A stretch of DNA of 37,297 bases from an uncultured Chitinophaga sp. (GCF_937874145.1 NZ_CALNBI010000334.1:1-37297); one strand, 5' to 3'. Shown: positions 8,767 through 17,654, counted from the stretch's first letter. Translations and numbers: made by a program. Notes: a model not told the origin generated them from the sequence alone.

Positions 8767-9615
8767 TTATTCTGCTTCCTGCAGCTTTTGCAGCTGCTCG
8801 TTGTGAAATGCTTCCATGAGGCTCCGCTGCTTCTCCTTCAACTCCGCCGCGGTCACCTTTTCCGCGCCAGCCGGCAACACCGGCGCATCGGGAACAGGCT
8901 TCAACACCACTTTCTTCGCCATGTAGGAGCGCTTCGAGCTTTCGAGCGCCAGCACTACGCCCTGCGGCGGCCATACACCGTTGACGGGGGAGAAGAGCAT
9001 GGGGATTTCAGTCGTATACCAGATCACGAAACTCTCCTCGCCCACGTTCGCCGTGGCGCGCTGGCAACGGTACCCCGCGATGGTTTTCGTTTTCCCGGAT
9101 GTCTTCAGCTCCGCGGCCGGCTTGTACGCCTCTTCGGTGTACCAGGCCCCGTCCACGATGCTGTCTTTCTGCCGGGTGAGCACCGATAAATACCGTTTAT
9201 TTATAAGGTCAATATACATGGAGTTGGTGACAGGGGGGCGCAGTGATGATGACCGGCCAACCGCTCCCGCTGGCGGCGCACCGCCCGGAGGCGCTCCCGC
9301 CGGGGAAAATGTTAAAGCCGCCGCGCTGGGCGCCCCCAGCGTCATCCTCCGCATCATATTCCCTCCACCCTCGGTTTCTATCCGGCCCATCCCGCCGGCG
9401 AAGGTGAACGTCTGGTCGAAAGTCACCAGGTTGGGCATGTCGGGCGGAGGCGTATTGCTCGTTGTCACCGAGCCATCGGCTCCCCGCATCACCATCCGGA
9501 ACTGGCCGATCTCGATCTTGGAGTTCACTTCGTAGTGAATCACCCCGGAAGGTTGCTGCCCCTGAACAGCGGCGCCCATCATCAGGCCTGCCGCCAGCAT
9601 TGCGAACGTTTTCAT
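8767..9615 (-). CDS. GLPGLI family protein
   Basis: A protein of 282 aa with a signal peptide (MLAAGLMMGAAVQGQ) followed by SGVIHYEVNSKIEIG, the usual opening strand of GLPGLI proteins. The middle holds KTKTIAGYRCQRATANV and VIWYTTEIPMLFSPVNGVWPPQGVVLALE. This corresponds to the name-giving region (in most members a WYT-x-EIP-x-GP stretch and GLPGLIL), here in a divergent form with PPQGVVLAL. An alanine/proline/glycine-rich insertion at about 107-122 is unusual. The protein is periplasmic or outer-membrane associated and of unknown function. The family is regularly encoded next to barrel proteins like the one directly downstream, and the pair is divergent from a two-component system. Confidence 0.75.
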   Translation of the reverse strand: MKTFAMLAAGLMMGAAVQGQQPSGVIHYEVNSKIEIGQFRMVMRGADGSVTTSNTPPPDMPNLVTFDQTFTFAGGMGRIETEGGGNMMRRMTLGAPSAAALTFSPAGAPPGGAPPAGAVGRSSSLRPPVTNSMYIDLINKRYLSVLTRQKDSIVDGAWYTEEAYKPAAELKTSGKTKTIAGYRCQRATANVGEESFVIWYTTEIPMLFSPVNGVWPPQGVVLALESSKRSYMAKKVVLKPVPDAPVLPAGAEKVTAAELKEKQRSLMEAFHNEQLQKLQEAE

Positions 9616-9656
9616 GATTTTTTTCCTAAAGTTCCGGCAGGAGCGCCGGGAAAAGG

Positions 9657-9691
9657 GTTAACCAGTCATAACGACTGTTAATTAGTGTTAA
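9657..9691. promoter_or_regulatory. Phased GTTAA direct repeats, candidate response-regulator operator
   Basis: GTTAA occurs at 9657-9661, 9677-9681 and 9687-9691, that is with 20-bp and 10-bp offsets. The last two lie within the 10-bp direct repeat TGTTAATTAG-TGTTAAGCAA. The repeats sit in the 118-bp gap between the GLPGLI gene and the histidine kinase gene. Helically phased direct repeats are the usual operator layout for OmpR/PhoB-type regulators such as the one encoded at 11217. Binding is inferred, not shown. Confidence 0.4.
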
Positions 9692-9733
9692 GCAACAAGC
9701 GGTCGTGTGCACTTATTGAATAGCTTTACATCC

Positions 9734-11220
9734 ATGCGCAACCGGATCCGAAATATCCTCGTCCTGATGACCGCCTGCATCCTCGGCATTCTCGCCCTGC
9801 AGGGGTATTGGCTGTACGAGTCGTACAAGATACGCCTGCAGGAATTCGACCGGGATATCAACGATGCGCTGCGGACCGCCGTGTTCCACAAACAATTCGG
9901 CGATGCCGGGAAGGTGCTGGGGCTGGCGAAATTCAATCTTACCTATACGACTACCTTTTCCGACAGCGCGCCAGCCGTTCCCGCCCAGCCGCACGTCCAG
10001 GTGCTGCACCTGGAAGATTCCGCGGAACTGGCGGCGCCGGGCGCTGTGCTGCGCAAATCCATTTTCCTGTCTGCGCCCGGCCAACCCGCCGCGATGGCCG
10101 GCGAAGTCGTGGAAGCCAATGGCGATGAGATCCGTTTCCGCCGCGTGCAGCGCGATACCAATATCCGCCAGCTGACGGACACGCTCTCGCGGCAGATTTC
10201 GGATATCCTGGTGAGGAGGGATTTCTACCGCACGGCCCTCAGCTGGACAGCCTTTACCGCGGGGAACTGGGGGCCCGGGGGATCAGTACCGCTTATCGCC
10301 TCGATACAATGGTGGCGGGGCCGGAAAAGCTGCAATCCTACCGGAAAACGCCCCTCCACACCCACATCATCCCCTTCAACCCGGCCAATAACATTTTCGT
10401 GTCCGCCAGTTTCGACAGTCCCATGCCGCACATCCTGGGCCGCATGACCGGCAGCCTCACCGCCACGGCCGTATTGCTGCTGCTTACCGTCTGCTCGTTC
10501 CTGTATATGCTGCGCACCATCCTCCGGCAAAAACGCCTTTCGGAAGTCCGCAACGATTTCATCAATAACATGACACATGAGTTGAAAACCCCTATCGCCA
10601 CCGTTTCCGCGGCTGTGGAAGCGCTCGAGCGCTTCAATGCCCTCGCCGATCCCCAGAAAACGGCGAACTACCTCCGCATCTCGCGCCAGGAGCTCCAGCG
10701 CCTCGGCGACCTCGTGGAAAAAGTACTCCACATCGCCGCCGAAGAAAAAGAAGACCTCGTCCTGCAAACCGAAACCACGGATCTCAACGATATCATCTCC
10801 GAAATCATTTCCAACCACCGCCTGAAATCCGGCAAGAAAACGGACTTTACTTACACGATGCTGTCGGATCCCCTCATCAAGGCCGATCCTTCCCATCTCA
10901 CCAACGCCATCAACAACCTCGTCGATAATGCCATCAAATACTCCGGCGAACATGCCGAAATTTCTATCCTCCTCGCCCGAAGGCCGGGCTGGGTGCGTAT
11001 TTCGGTGATAGACAACGGGATCGGCATTCCTTATAGCTATCACAACAGCATCTTCGAAAAATTCTTCCGCGTGCCGTCCGGCAACCTGCACAATGTGAAA
11101 GGTTTCGGGCTGGGACTGAGTTATGTGAAGAAGATCGCCGAAAAGCACGGCGGCACCATCAAGGTAAAAAGCGAGCCCGAAAAAGGCAGCGAATTTCAAC
11201 TGGAAATCCCCGCAGCATGA
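9734..11220 (+). pseudogene. Sensor histidine kinase, reading frame broken by a single-base shift near 10237
   Basis: A membrane histidine kinase of about 494 residues if the frame is repaired. The first frame (ATG 9734) carries membrane segment 1 (ILVLMTACILGILALQGYW) and an extracytoplasmic sensor region up to VRRDFYRTA; read on, it ends at a TGA at 10445-10447. The correct continuation is in another frame from about 10240 (QLDSLYRGELGARGIS). That frame carries membrane segment 2 (TATAVLLLLTVCSFLYML), the H box (NNMTHELKTPIATV), the N box (NNLVDNAIKYS), G1 (DNGIGIP), F (FEKFFRV) and G2 (GFGLGLSYVKK). Restoring one base near GGCCCTCAG joins the halves. The gene overlaps the response regulator by ATGA, so it is translationally coupled. 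Either a real null allele or a consensus error is possible. Confidence 0.85.
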
Positions 11221-11915
11221 ACCCATCCCAACCCGTCATATTACTCGTCGAAGACGAAACGCAACTGGCCCAGATCGTGAAAGACAGCCTCGAAACCCGC
11301 GGCTTCACGATGATCTGCGCGGCCGACGGCGTTGAAGGCCTCCGCCTCTTCCGCCAGCACAAACCCGACGTGATCGTGATGGACGTCATGATGCCCAACC
11401 TCGATGGGTTCTCCCTCACCACCGAAATCCGCAAAACGGATAAACAAATTCCCATCATCTTCCTCACCGCCAAATCGCAAACCGCCGATGTGGTGAGAGG
11501 TTTTGAATCGGGCGGGAACGACTACCTGAAAAAACCTTTCAGCATGGATGAGCTGATCGTCCGCATACGCTCGCTGCTGGCGCGTTTCGGTCACCTTCCC
11601 GCGCCGCCGGCTCCTTCGGAAGATGAAATCGGGATCGGGCAGTTCGTATTCCGGCCGCACAAACAGACCCTCACGCGTAACGGCTACACGGAATTTCTAT
11701 CGCACCGCGAAGCGGAAGTGCTGCTGCGCTTATGCCGCCATAAAAACCAGGTGATGGAACGCCGCCCCGTGCTGATGGATCTCTGGGGCGATGATAATTT
11801 CTTCAACGCGCGCAGCATGGATGTTTTCATCACTAAACTGCGCAGGTATCTGAAAGACGATCCGAAGATCCAGATCGTCAATATCCGCGGGGTCGGATAT
11901 AAGTTGATTAGCTGA
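11217..11915 (+). CDS. OmpR/PhoB-family response regulator
   Basis: A protein of 232 aa. The receiver domain (about 7-122) has the acidic pair in LLVEDE, the phospho-acceptor D56 in VIVMDVMMPNLDG, T84 in IFLTAK and K106 in LKKPF. The C-terminal winged helix (about 137-232) shows LSHREAEVLLRLCRHKNQVMER, then SMDVFITKLRRYLKDD and the terminal wing IVNIRGVGYKLI, which defines the OmpR/PhoB class. It is coupled to the kinase gene by an ATGA overlap. Together they probably sense an envelope signal and control the divergent GLPGLI/barrel operon through the GTTAA repeats; this is an inference from context. The stop overlaps the end of the convergent helicase gene by 8 bp. Confidence 0.93.
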   Translation: MNPSQPVILLVEDETQLAQIVKDSLETRGFTMICAADGVEGLRLFRQHKPDVIVMDVMMPNLDGFSLTTEIRKTDKQIPIIFLTAKSQTADVVRGFESGGNDYLKKPFSMDELIVRIRSLLARFGHLPAPPAPSEDEIGIGQFVFRPHKQTLTRNGYTEFLSHREAEVLLRLCRHKNQVMERRPVLMDLWGDDNFFNARSMDVFITKLRRYLKDDPKIQIVNIRGVGYKLIS

Positions 11916-14900
11916 AGAGATAGAGCACGTCTTCTTTCGTGAGTTTTTTGATGAAGCCGGAATCGTCGGCGATGATGTCTTTCACCAGCGACTTTTTGCG
12001 TTCCTGCAGTTCCAGGATTTTTTCTTCCACGGTGTCTTTACAGATCATGCGGTAAGCGAAAATATTCTTCGTTTGCCCGATACGGTGCGTCCGGTCGATG
12101 GCTTGCTGTTCCACGGCGGGGTTCCACCAGGGATCCACGATGTAGACGTAGTCGGCCGCAGTGAGGTTGAGGCCCACGCCACCGGCTTTGAGGGAAATGA
12201 GGAACACGCGGCACTCTTCGTTGTTCTGGAAGTTCTGGATGGCTTTCTCACGGTCCTGGGTGCTGGTGGAACCGTCGAAATACTCGTAAGGAATTTTCTG
12301 ATGGGCGAGGCGGTCTTTGATAAGGCCGAGCATACCCAGGAACTGACTGAACACCAGTACTTTGTGGTTGCTGATGTTCTCGGAGATCTCGCGCGTCAGC
12401 TCATGCAGCTTCACGGAGTGGTTGGGATATTTCTCCGTTTCGTTGAGGATGGCGGGCGAGTCGCAGATCTGGCGGAGCTTCATCAGGCCCTGCAGGATGG
12501 TGAGCTGGCTGCGTTCCATGCCCTGGTCCTCGATCACACCGAGGATTTTGGAGCGGTACGAATTGCGGTAAGCATCGTAAATATGGCGCTGCTCCGGGTC
12601 CATTTCGCAGAAGATAACGGTTTCGATTTTCTCCGGCAGGTCTTTGGCCACCTGTTCTTTGGTACGGCGGAGGATGAAAGGATAGATGAGCTTTTTGAGG
12701 TGCTCTTTCCTTTCTTCGTCCTGGAACTTGTCGATCGGGGTGGCGAATTCGTTGCGGAAGAAGTCTACGCTGCCGAGCATCCCCGGGTTGAGGAAGTTCA
12801 TCTGTGCGTAGATATCGAAGGTGTTGTTCTGCATGGGGGTACCCGACAGCGCGATCCGGTTGCGGGTGTTGAGCAACTGGGCGGCTTTGGTGACCTTGGA
12901 CTGGGGGTTCTTGATCGCCTGCGATTCATCGAGGATCACATAATCGAAATCGATCTTCATCAGCAGCTGCACATCGCTGCGCAAAGTGCCGTAAGTGGTG
13001 ATGATGACATCGAACTTGCCCAGCTCCTCCGAAATACGGAGGCGCTGCGGCCCGTGATGGATGTGCCAGGTGATGTCCGGCGTGAATTTCCTGATCTCGT
13101 TTTCCCAGTTGTAAATCAGCGTGGTGGGGCAAACCACCAGCATGGTGCACTGGTCGTACCGGTTTTTGTAATGCTGGATGAAGGTGAGGGCTTGAACGGT
13201 TTTACCAAGACCCATGTCATCCGCCAGGATCCCGCCCCATTTCACTTCGTCGAGGTAATTGAGCCACTGGAAGCCGCTTTCCTGGTAAGGCCGCAGGTTG
13301 GCGTTAAGGTTGGCGGGCAGGGGAACATTGCGGATCTCGTCGAACTTCAGCAGCTTGCGCCGCTTTTCGTCGAGCTCCACGAGGATGGCTTCGTCGTCAA
13401 TGAACTCATACAACTCGTCGATCACCGAGAAGTTGTATTTGCTCAGTTTGAGGCCGGCGCCTTTATCTTTTTCCTCCCCGATTTTAAAGAGAAGGGAATA
13501 TTTCTTCAACCATTCTTCCGGCAGCAGGCCCAGCGAACCGTCGGCCAGCTGCACGTAATTTTGTTTGTTGGCCAGCGCCCGCTTGATGTCGCGGATGCCA
13601 ACTTTCTGATCGCCGTACACCACTTCCACCTGTGCGTCGAACCAATCGATGCCGGAGCTGATCTGCAGGTTGGTAACGGGTTTGGAGGCAGAGAAACGGA
13701 AATTCCGCAGCTGCTCGAACCCGAATACGCGCACGTCCATTTCTTTCAGCGCATCAAAAAACAGGAAGAACCAGTTGTTCTTCAGGGCTTCTTTGGCGCG
13801 GAGGAAGAAATAATTATAGTTGCTGTGGACGGAGAAATTGGTATGCAGTGCGCGGATGCGGTTCACGAATGCGTCTTCCGCTTCCTTGTTCCGGTGGATG
13901 ACAAGCACTTTATTGCCTTCCTGCACCGTGATGCGCGTTTCGTCGTTCCATTCCACATCGTGGCCATGATAGGAGAAGGCGGGCTGGATAACGAACGTTT
14001 CACCCATTTCCTTCAGGTACACCCGGTTTTCGGGGATAACGTCGTCCACCTCCGCCAGCAGCGACGCGTCGTACTGCACGGCGTATTCCTTGCCGAGCGG
14101 GAGGATGGATTCCTTTAGGAAATCCTGCCATTCGCCGGAAGGTACGCGAACGGAATTATGTTCCTGGTATTGGAGCAGATGGATGGAATCTTTGGGATTG
14201 TCGAAGTAATACAGGACGTTGTTATACAGGAACAACAACGGGCTGGCCCACTGGTTGGCCGATACGTTGACGGATTCGCCTTCGATATCCACCCAGGCGG
14301 TTACTTCAACATGGTCGCCGCCGTTGCCGGCTTTGAAATAAGGTTTGAGGGGATCGCCGGAAACCTCCAGCAGCTGGAGGTTCTTGGTTTTGAACGGCTG
14401 TCCGTCGCGCAGGATGAACACGAGCTTGTGCTCCGCGAGCAGCGGGAACAGTTTGGCGATCTTGGGCTGCAGGTACTCCACGATGAGCTCCATGGTTTCC
14501 ATGGGCAGGCCCGATTCGCTTTCGTGCATGATATTTTCCCAGATCCCTGCGAAAGGGGAGTTCTTGTTGAGGAACTTGTTGACTTCGGAATGCTGGAGCT
14601 TGCGGACGGGCGAGATGAGGTCGCGGTCTTTTTCCTTGAAAAGGTAAAAGTCGACGTACTTGCCCAGGTCGATGCGGTTGACAAGCGATACGAATTCGGT
14701 TTCGTCTTCGTTGGCGTCTCCGCTCACCAGTTCCGCCTGGAAATAGGGGAACAGTTTGTCGTTGGCATTGAGCACTACGCCCAGGCGCCTTGTGACGGTG
14801 AGGGTTTCCTCCGGCTCAGCGGCTTCCGTTTTGGCGGCCACGGTTGTTTCCACTTTTTTGATAGTGGGATCGAGTACACGGAGGAAGGGTTTGCCGTTGA

Positions 14901-15639
14901 GGTATGAGAATGCGAATTTGCCCTCGAGGTCGTCGCTGAGGGAATATCCGTAGGAAGAAAGGAGTTTGTTTTTCTCCTTGTCCCAGTTGCGGAGCGTATC
15001 GAAGTAAAAGGGCCCGTGGGCGGTGAGCAGCTGCAGGAAGAGCGCGGTCTTATGGACGCAGAGCGGATGCTCGTGCTCGTCGCAGGTGCAGTGGGTATCG
15101 AAATTCCGGTCTTCGTTCCTTTGGAGGATGAGCGGATATTTCTTCCCGTCGGCCCGCAGTTCGGCTTCCACCTTTTCATCTTTCGCGGATTTGATGACGG
15201 CCTGCGTTTTGCGCAGGATGCGGTCGGCTTCGGAAAGGATGTGGTTGGAAGTCAGCAGTTTGATGGTCTTGAGGTCGATCGACTTCATTTTCACCAAAGT
15301 GTGCTGCTGGTCGTATTGTGTGTCGAATGCGTCGAAGTGGTTCCTGTCCAGCATTTCCTGGAGCTGGAAGAGGGCGGCGGCTTCGTGGCGGCAGATGTCT
15401 CCCAGGTTGTAGGGGCACTGGCAGCGCACGCTCATGGTGGCCGGCTCGTTGTATTTGCTGATGGTAACTTTGTAGTAATTGGCATGCGTGTCGCTCTTCA
15501 CCCGGAACGAAGCCGAACGAAGAACGGGATCACCTTCCAGCAACTCGACGCCGCCGGTGGCGAATATGCGTTTCCCCCGCCGGATCACCTCGTCGGTGCC
15601 GTTATTATATACATATTTTAATAAGTGGGGTAGCGACAT
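11908..15639 (-). CDS. Snf2-family DEAD/DEAH-like helicase with two SWIM zinc fingers
   Basis: A protein of 1243 aa. Two SWIM-type fingers are visible at the N-terminus: C73-x-C75-x7-C83-x-H85 and C184-x-C186-x7-C194-x-H196. A long bacterial-type linker region follows. The Snf2 motor shows motif I at about 800 (GGILADDMGLGKT), motif II as LDESQ at about 905, motif III SGTPMQNN, and in the second lobe VFSQFLGML, AGGVGLNL and motif VI (AIDRTHRIGQT) at about 1183. Such proteins are ATP-driven DNA translocases that remodel protein-DNA complexes; the bacterial SWIM-Snf2 type is RapA-related in fold but its role is mostly uncharacterised. The gene stands alone on this strand and ends convergently with the response regulator. 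Confidence 0.92.
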   Translation of the reverse strand: MSLPHLLKYVYNNGTDEVIRRGKRIFATGGVELLEGDPVLRSASFRVKSDTHANYYKVTISKYNEPATMSVRCQCPYNLGDICRHEAAALFQLQEMLDRNHFDAFDTQYDQQHTLVKMKSIDLKTIKLLTSNHILSEADRILRKTQAVIKSAKDEKVEAELRADGKKYPLILQRNEDRNFDTHCTCDEHEHPLCVHKTALFLQLLTAHGPFYFDTLRNWDKEKNKLLSSYGYSLSDDLEGKFAFSYLNGKPFLRVLDPTIKKVETTVAAKTEAAEPEETLTVTRRLGVVLNANDKLFPYFQAELVSGDANEDETEFVSLVNRIDLGKYVDFYLFKEKDRDLISPVRKLQHSEVNKFLNKNSPFAGIWENIMHESESGLPMETMELIVEYLQPKIAKLFPLLAEHKLVFILRDGQPFKTKNLQLLEVSGDPLKPYFKAGNGGDHVEVTAWVDIEGESVNVSANQWASPLLFLYNNVLYYFDNPKDSIHLLQYQEHNSVRVPSGEWQDFLKESILPLGKEYAVQYDASLLAEVDDVIPENRVYLKEMGETFVIQPAFSYHGHDVEWNDETRITVQEGNKVLVIHRNKEAEDAFVNRIRALHTNFSVHSNYNYFFLRAKEALKNNWFFLFFDALKEMDVRVFGFEQLRNFRFSASKPVTNLQISSGIDWFDAQVEVVYGDQKVGIRDIKRALANKQNYVQLADGSLGLLPEEWLKKYSLLFKIGEEKDKGAGLKLSKYNFSVIDELYEFIDDEAILVELDEKRRKLLKFDEIRNVPLPANLNANLRPYQESGFQWLNYLDEVKWGGILADDMGLGKTVQALTFIQHYKNRYDQCTMLVVCPTTLIYNWENEIRKFTPDITWHIHHGPQRLRISEELGKFDVIITTYGTLRSDVQLLMKIDFDYVILDESQAIKNPQSKVTKAAQLLNTRNRIALSGTPMQNNTFDIYAQMNFLNPGMLGSVDFFRNEFATPIDKFQDEERKEHLKKLIYPFILRRTKEQVAKDLPEKIETVIFCEMDPEQRHIYDAYRNSYRSKILGVIEDQGMERSQLTILQGLMKLRQICDSPAILNETEKYPNHSVKLHELTREISENISNHKVLVFSQFLGMLGLIKDRLAHQKIPYEYFDGSTSTQDREKAIQNFQNNEECRVFLISLKAGGVGLNLTAADYVYIVDPWWNPAVEQQAIDRTHRIGQTKNIFAYRMICKDTVEEKILELQERKKSLVKDIIADDSGFIKKLTKEDVLYLFS

Positions 15640-15770
15640 GCTTTTCTTACGATTGCCTTCTTTTGCATAAGCCGGGGTTATATGACTGCGGGCACTGCCG
15701 GGATCTTCACTCGATTCTTCTGTTATTCTTCACTATTCTGTACAATGACGGCTCATAAAAAGGCAATCCA

Positions 15771-15778
15771 CAAAAGTA
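15771..15778 (-). promoter_or_regulatory. Possible -7 box for the helicase gene
   Basis: On the minus strand this reads TACTTTTG, a full match to TAnnTTTG, about 130 bp upstream of the helicase ATG. A clear -33 box is not seen. No other feature was found between 15640 and 15867. Confidence 0.35.
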
Positions 15779-15867
15779 AGCAAAAAAATCTGAATTGAAA
15801 GGCCGAAACGGGTCCCAAACCACCTCTTCCCGCAAAAAAATGTACACCTCAAATGGAAAAATATCCA

Positions 15868-15899
15868 TTGAGTACCGGGGGGTGCTGACCGTACTTTTG
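15868..15899 (+). promoter_or_regulatory. Bacteroidota-type promoter of the DoxX gene
   Basis: TTG at 15868-15870 is followed, after 21 bp, by the -7 box TACTTTTG at 15892-15899, which is 14 bp before the ATG. Both elements and the spacing fit the Bacteroidota consensus. Confidence 0.65.
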
Positions 15900-15913
15900 T
15901 ATAAAATTTTTCT

Positions 15914-16360
15914 ATGGGAAACACCCTTTCAATCAATGATTCTAAAGGCCTGAACCTCGGCCTTACCGTTCTCCGCGCGGGCGTGGGCGTGTTGTTTTTC
16001 ATCTTCGGCTGGCAGAAACTTGCCGGAGGCGCGCAATTGTGGACCATGATCGGCGGCGCCATGAACTTCCTCGGCATATCATTCGCTCCCACTTTCTGGG
16101 GATTGCTCGCCACCATAGCTGAATTCGCAGGCGGATTGCTCCTGGCCCTCGGCCTATTCACCCGCTGGGCTTCCGCATCGCTCGTGCTCACCATGATCGT
16201 GGCCGTGATCCTCAAAATCAATACGGGAACGGGTATGGCCGATGTGTCGTCGCCGCTGTTCGCCCTCCTCATCACCCTCGCCTTCGCGCTGGGCGGCGCA
16301 GGCGCATGGTCGCTGGATAACTTGCTGGCTAAAAAGAGATCTTCCGCTGCGCTGGCATAA
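15914..16360 (+). CDS. DoxX family membrane protein
   Basis: A protein of 148 aa with about four membrane segments. GLTVLRAGVGVLFFIFGWQKL near the start is the DoxX signature region (LR-x5-F-x-xG-x-x-K). WGLLATIAEFAGGLLLALGLFTRWAS is the second typical block, followed by LVLTMIVAVILKI and a C-terminal FALLITLAFALGGAGAWSLDNLL. DoxX-like proteins are small integral membrane proteins related to thiosulfate:quinone oxidoreductase subunit DoxD. Most bacterial members have no proven reaction, although roles in redox or sulfur chemistry are suspected. It has its own promoter and a strong terminator. Confidence 0.9.
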   Translation: MGNTLSINDSKGLNLGLTVLRAGVGVLFFIFGWQKLAGGAQLWTMIGGAMNFLGISFAPTFWGLLATIAEFAGGLLLALGLFTRWASASLVLTMIVAVILKINTGTGMADVSSPLFALLITLAFALGGAGAWSLDNLLAKKRSSAALA

Positions 16361-16385
16361 CGCCCCCGCATCCGGAAACCAACCA

Positions 16386-16421
16386 AAAAGGGTGAGCTTT
16401 CATTATGAAACTCACCCTTTT
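16386..16421. terminator. Bidirectional Rho-independent terminator between doxX and comB
   Basis: A perfect 11-bp inverted repeat, AAAAGGGTGAG at 16386-16396 and CTCACCCTTTT at 16411-16421, has a further inner TTTC/GAAA pairing. The A and T tracts on the two sides make it work for both convergent genes. Confidence 0.85.
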
Positions 16422-16441
16422 ACGTGTATGCTTGCCAGCAA

Positions 16442-17167
16442 TTATTTTTCTTTCACCAACTCCCCGTTCCGCAGGATCGGCAGCACATCAGCGCCATCCG
16501 GCGTAAGGCAAAAGCGGATATCTTCTTCCAGGCCGTAACGGGCCAGGCGCTGGTAGTGCGATGCTTGCTTCATAAACCCGAAAAGGTCGCTCTTTGCACT
16601 GTGGTACAACGTTTCAGCCGCCAGGGCCGAGTCGCAGTTCACATCAAAATGCTCTTTAATACGGCTCACCACCGCACCGGCGAAGAGCGTGTCTTCCATA
16701 TTCACCCTGTCTTTCCACGCCGCGCAACCCAGGATCACGTTCTGGCCCTGCGAAATCAGGTACTCGCAAACGGAAGAAATGTTCGGGAAAGATCCGGTAA
16801 TGATCTGCACGGCGTCCTTGGCCATGTGCAGCAGCTTGGTGCCATTGGTGGTCGTCAGCACCAGCACCTTCCCGTCGATGAACTCCACCGGGTATTCGAA
16901 AGGGGAGTTGCCATGCAGCAGCCCGTCCGCGATTTTCCCGTCGCGCTCGCCAGCCGTGATGGCGTTGAGCTGGCGGCCGATGTTCACGCATTCTTCCACG
17001 GTAGCCACGGGAATGACCTTCGCGGCGCCGTTGTGCAGTGCGGTACAGATGGTGGAGGTGGCCCGCAGCACATCGATGATCACCACGATGCTGTTCTTCA
17101 CGTCGAACAGGTGCAGCAGGGCGGGAGACAGGCATACTTCCAGCCTGGGTTTGTTATTCTCGCTCAT
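16442..17167 (-). CDS. comB: 2-phosphosulfolactate phosphatase family protein
   Basis: A protein of 241 aa matching the ComB family, which removes phosphate from 2-phospho-3-sulfolactate to give 3-sulfolactate. Family motifs are seen as VVIIDVLRATSTI, GLLHGNSPFEY, LVLTTTNGTK, GSFPNISSV and ILGCAAWKDRVNMEDTLFAG. In methanogens the step leads to coenzyme M, which this organism is not expected to make. In Chitinophagaceae a link with sulfolactate or cysteate for sulfonolipids is conceivable but unproven. It lies 13 bp downstream of the SRPBCC gene, so the two are probably one operon ending at the terminator at 16386-16421. Confidence 0.9.
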   Translation of the reverse strand: MSENNKPRLEVCLSPALLHLFDVKNSIVVIIDVLRATSTICTALHNGAAKVIPVATVEECVNIGRQLNAITAGERDGKIADGLLHGNSPFEYPVEFIDGKVLVLTTTNGTKLLHMAKDAVQIITGSFPNISSVCEYLISQGQNVILGCAAWKDRVNMEDTLFAGAVVSRIKEHFDVNCDSALAAETLYHSAKSDLFGFMKQASHYQRLARYGLEEDIRFCLTPDGADVLPILRNGELVKEK

Positions 17168-17180
17168 TCTTCTTTATATA

Positions 17181-17654
17181 TTAATCAAGGATCACACGCC
17201 ACTTTTCGCTCTCTGCGTATTCCTTGATGATTTGATTGCGTAATTCCAACAGCCGGCGCATATACCGTTTCAGGTACATCTTCTCGAACCATTTCCCGAA
17301 AACGCCGTACGGCGTCCCGAACTCCAGTACATCGATCATCACCGTTCCGTTATCGATCTCCCGGAAGAAATGGTCATGTTTCATATGGCTGAAATCGCCC
17401 TTTTCCATTTCGTCGGTAAAATGCCCATGTTTCTGCATGGCGGTGATGCGGGTGGTCAGCTCCCGGGTTTTGCCCAGGTGCTTCGCGCGCCAGGTCACGG
17501 ATTCGTCGTATTCGATCAGCCCGTTGGTCCGCCCTCGTATGGCCTCCTCTTTCAGGTGCGACATACTTCGTTTATGAAGCGTGATGCTCCGGCTGAGGTC
17601 GAAGACCCTTTGCAACGGGGCATGGATGACCGTGGTCAGATGAATACTTGGCAT
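17181..17654 (-). CDS. SRPBCC (START/cyclase-like) family protein
   Basis: A protein of 157 aa. It opens with IHLTTVIHAPLQRVFDLSRSITLH, the usual first strand and helix of SRPBCC ligand-binding folds. The middle has ESVTWRAKHLGKTRELTTRIT and FSHMKHDHFFREIDNGTVMIDVLEFGTPYG, as in the ligand-binding START-like group often called cyclase/dehydrase or cell-division-inhibitor-like. A helical C-terminus follows (YMRRLLELRNQIIKEYA). It likely binds a hydrophobic or aromatic ligand; no reaction can be assigned. It is the first gene of a probable two-gene operon with comB. Confidence 0.8.
   Translation of the reverse strand: MPSIHLTTVIHAPLQRVFDLSRSITLHKRSMSHLKEEAIRGRTNGLIEYDESVTWRAKHLGKTRELTTRITAMQKHGHFTDEMEKGDFSHMKHDHFFREIDNGTVMIDVLEFGTPYGVFGKWFEKMYLKRYMRRLLELRNQIIKEYAESEKWRVILD

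Noticed and set aside
10228..10250. Programmed ribosomal frameshift in the histidine kinase gene
   Set aside because: No slippery heptamer or strong downstream structure was seen; an indel or sequence error is simpler.
12073..14118. 681-codon open frame on the plus strand
   Set aside because: It lies antisense to the well-supported Snf2 helicase gene and shows no coherent motifs; it is explained by the GC-rich codon pattern of the helicase.
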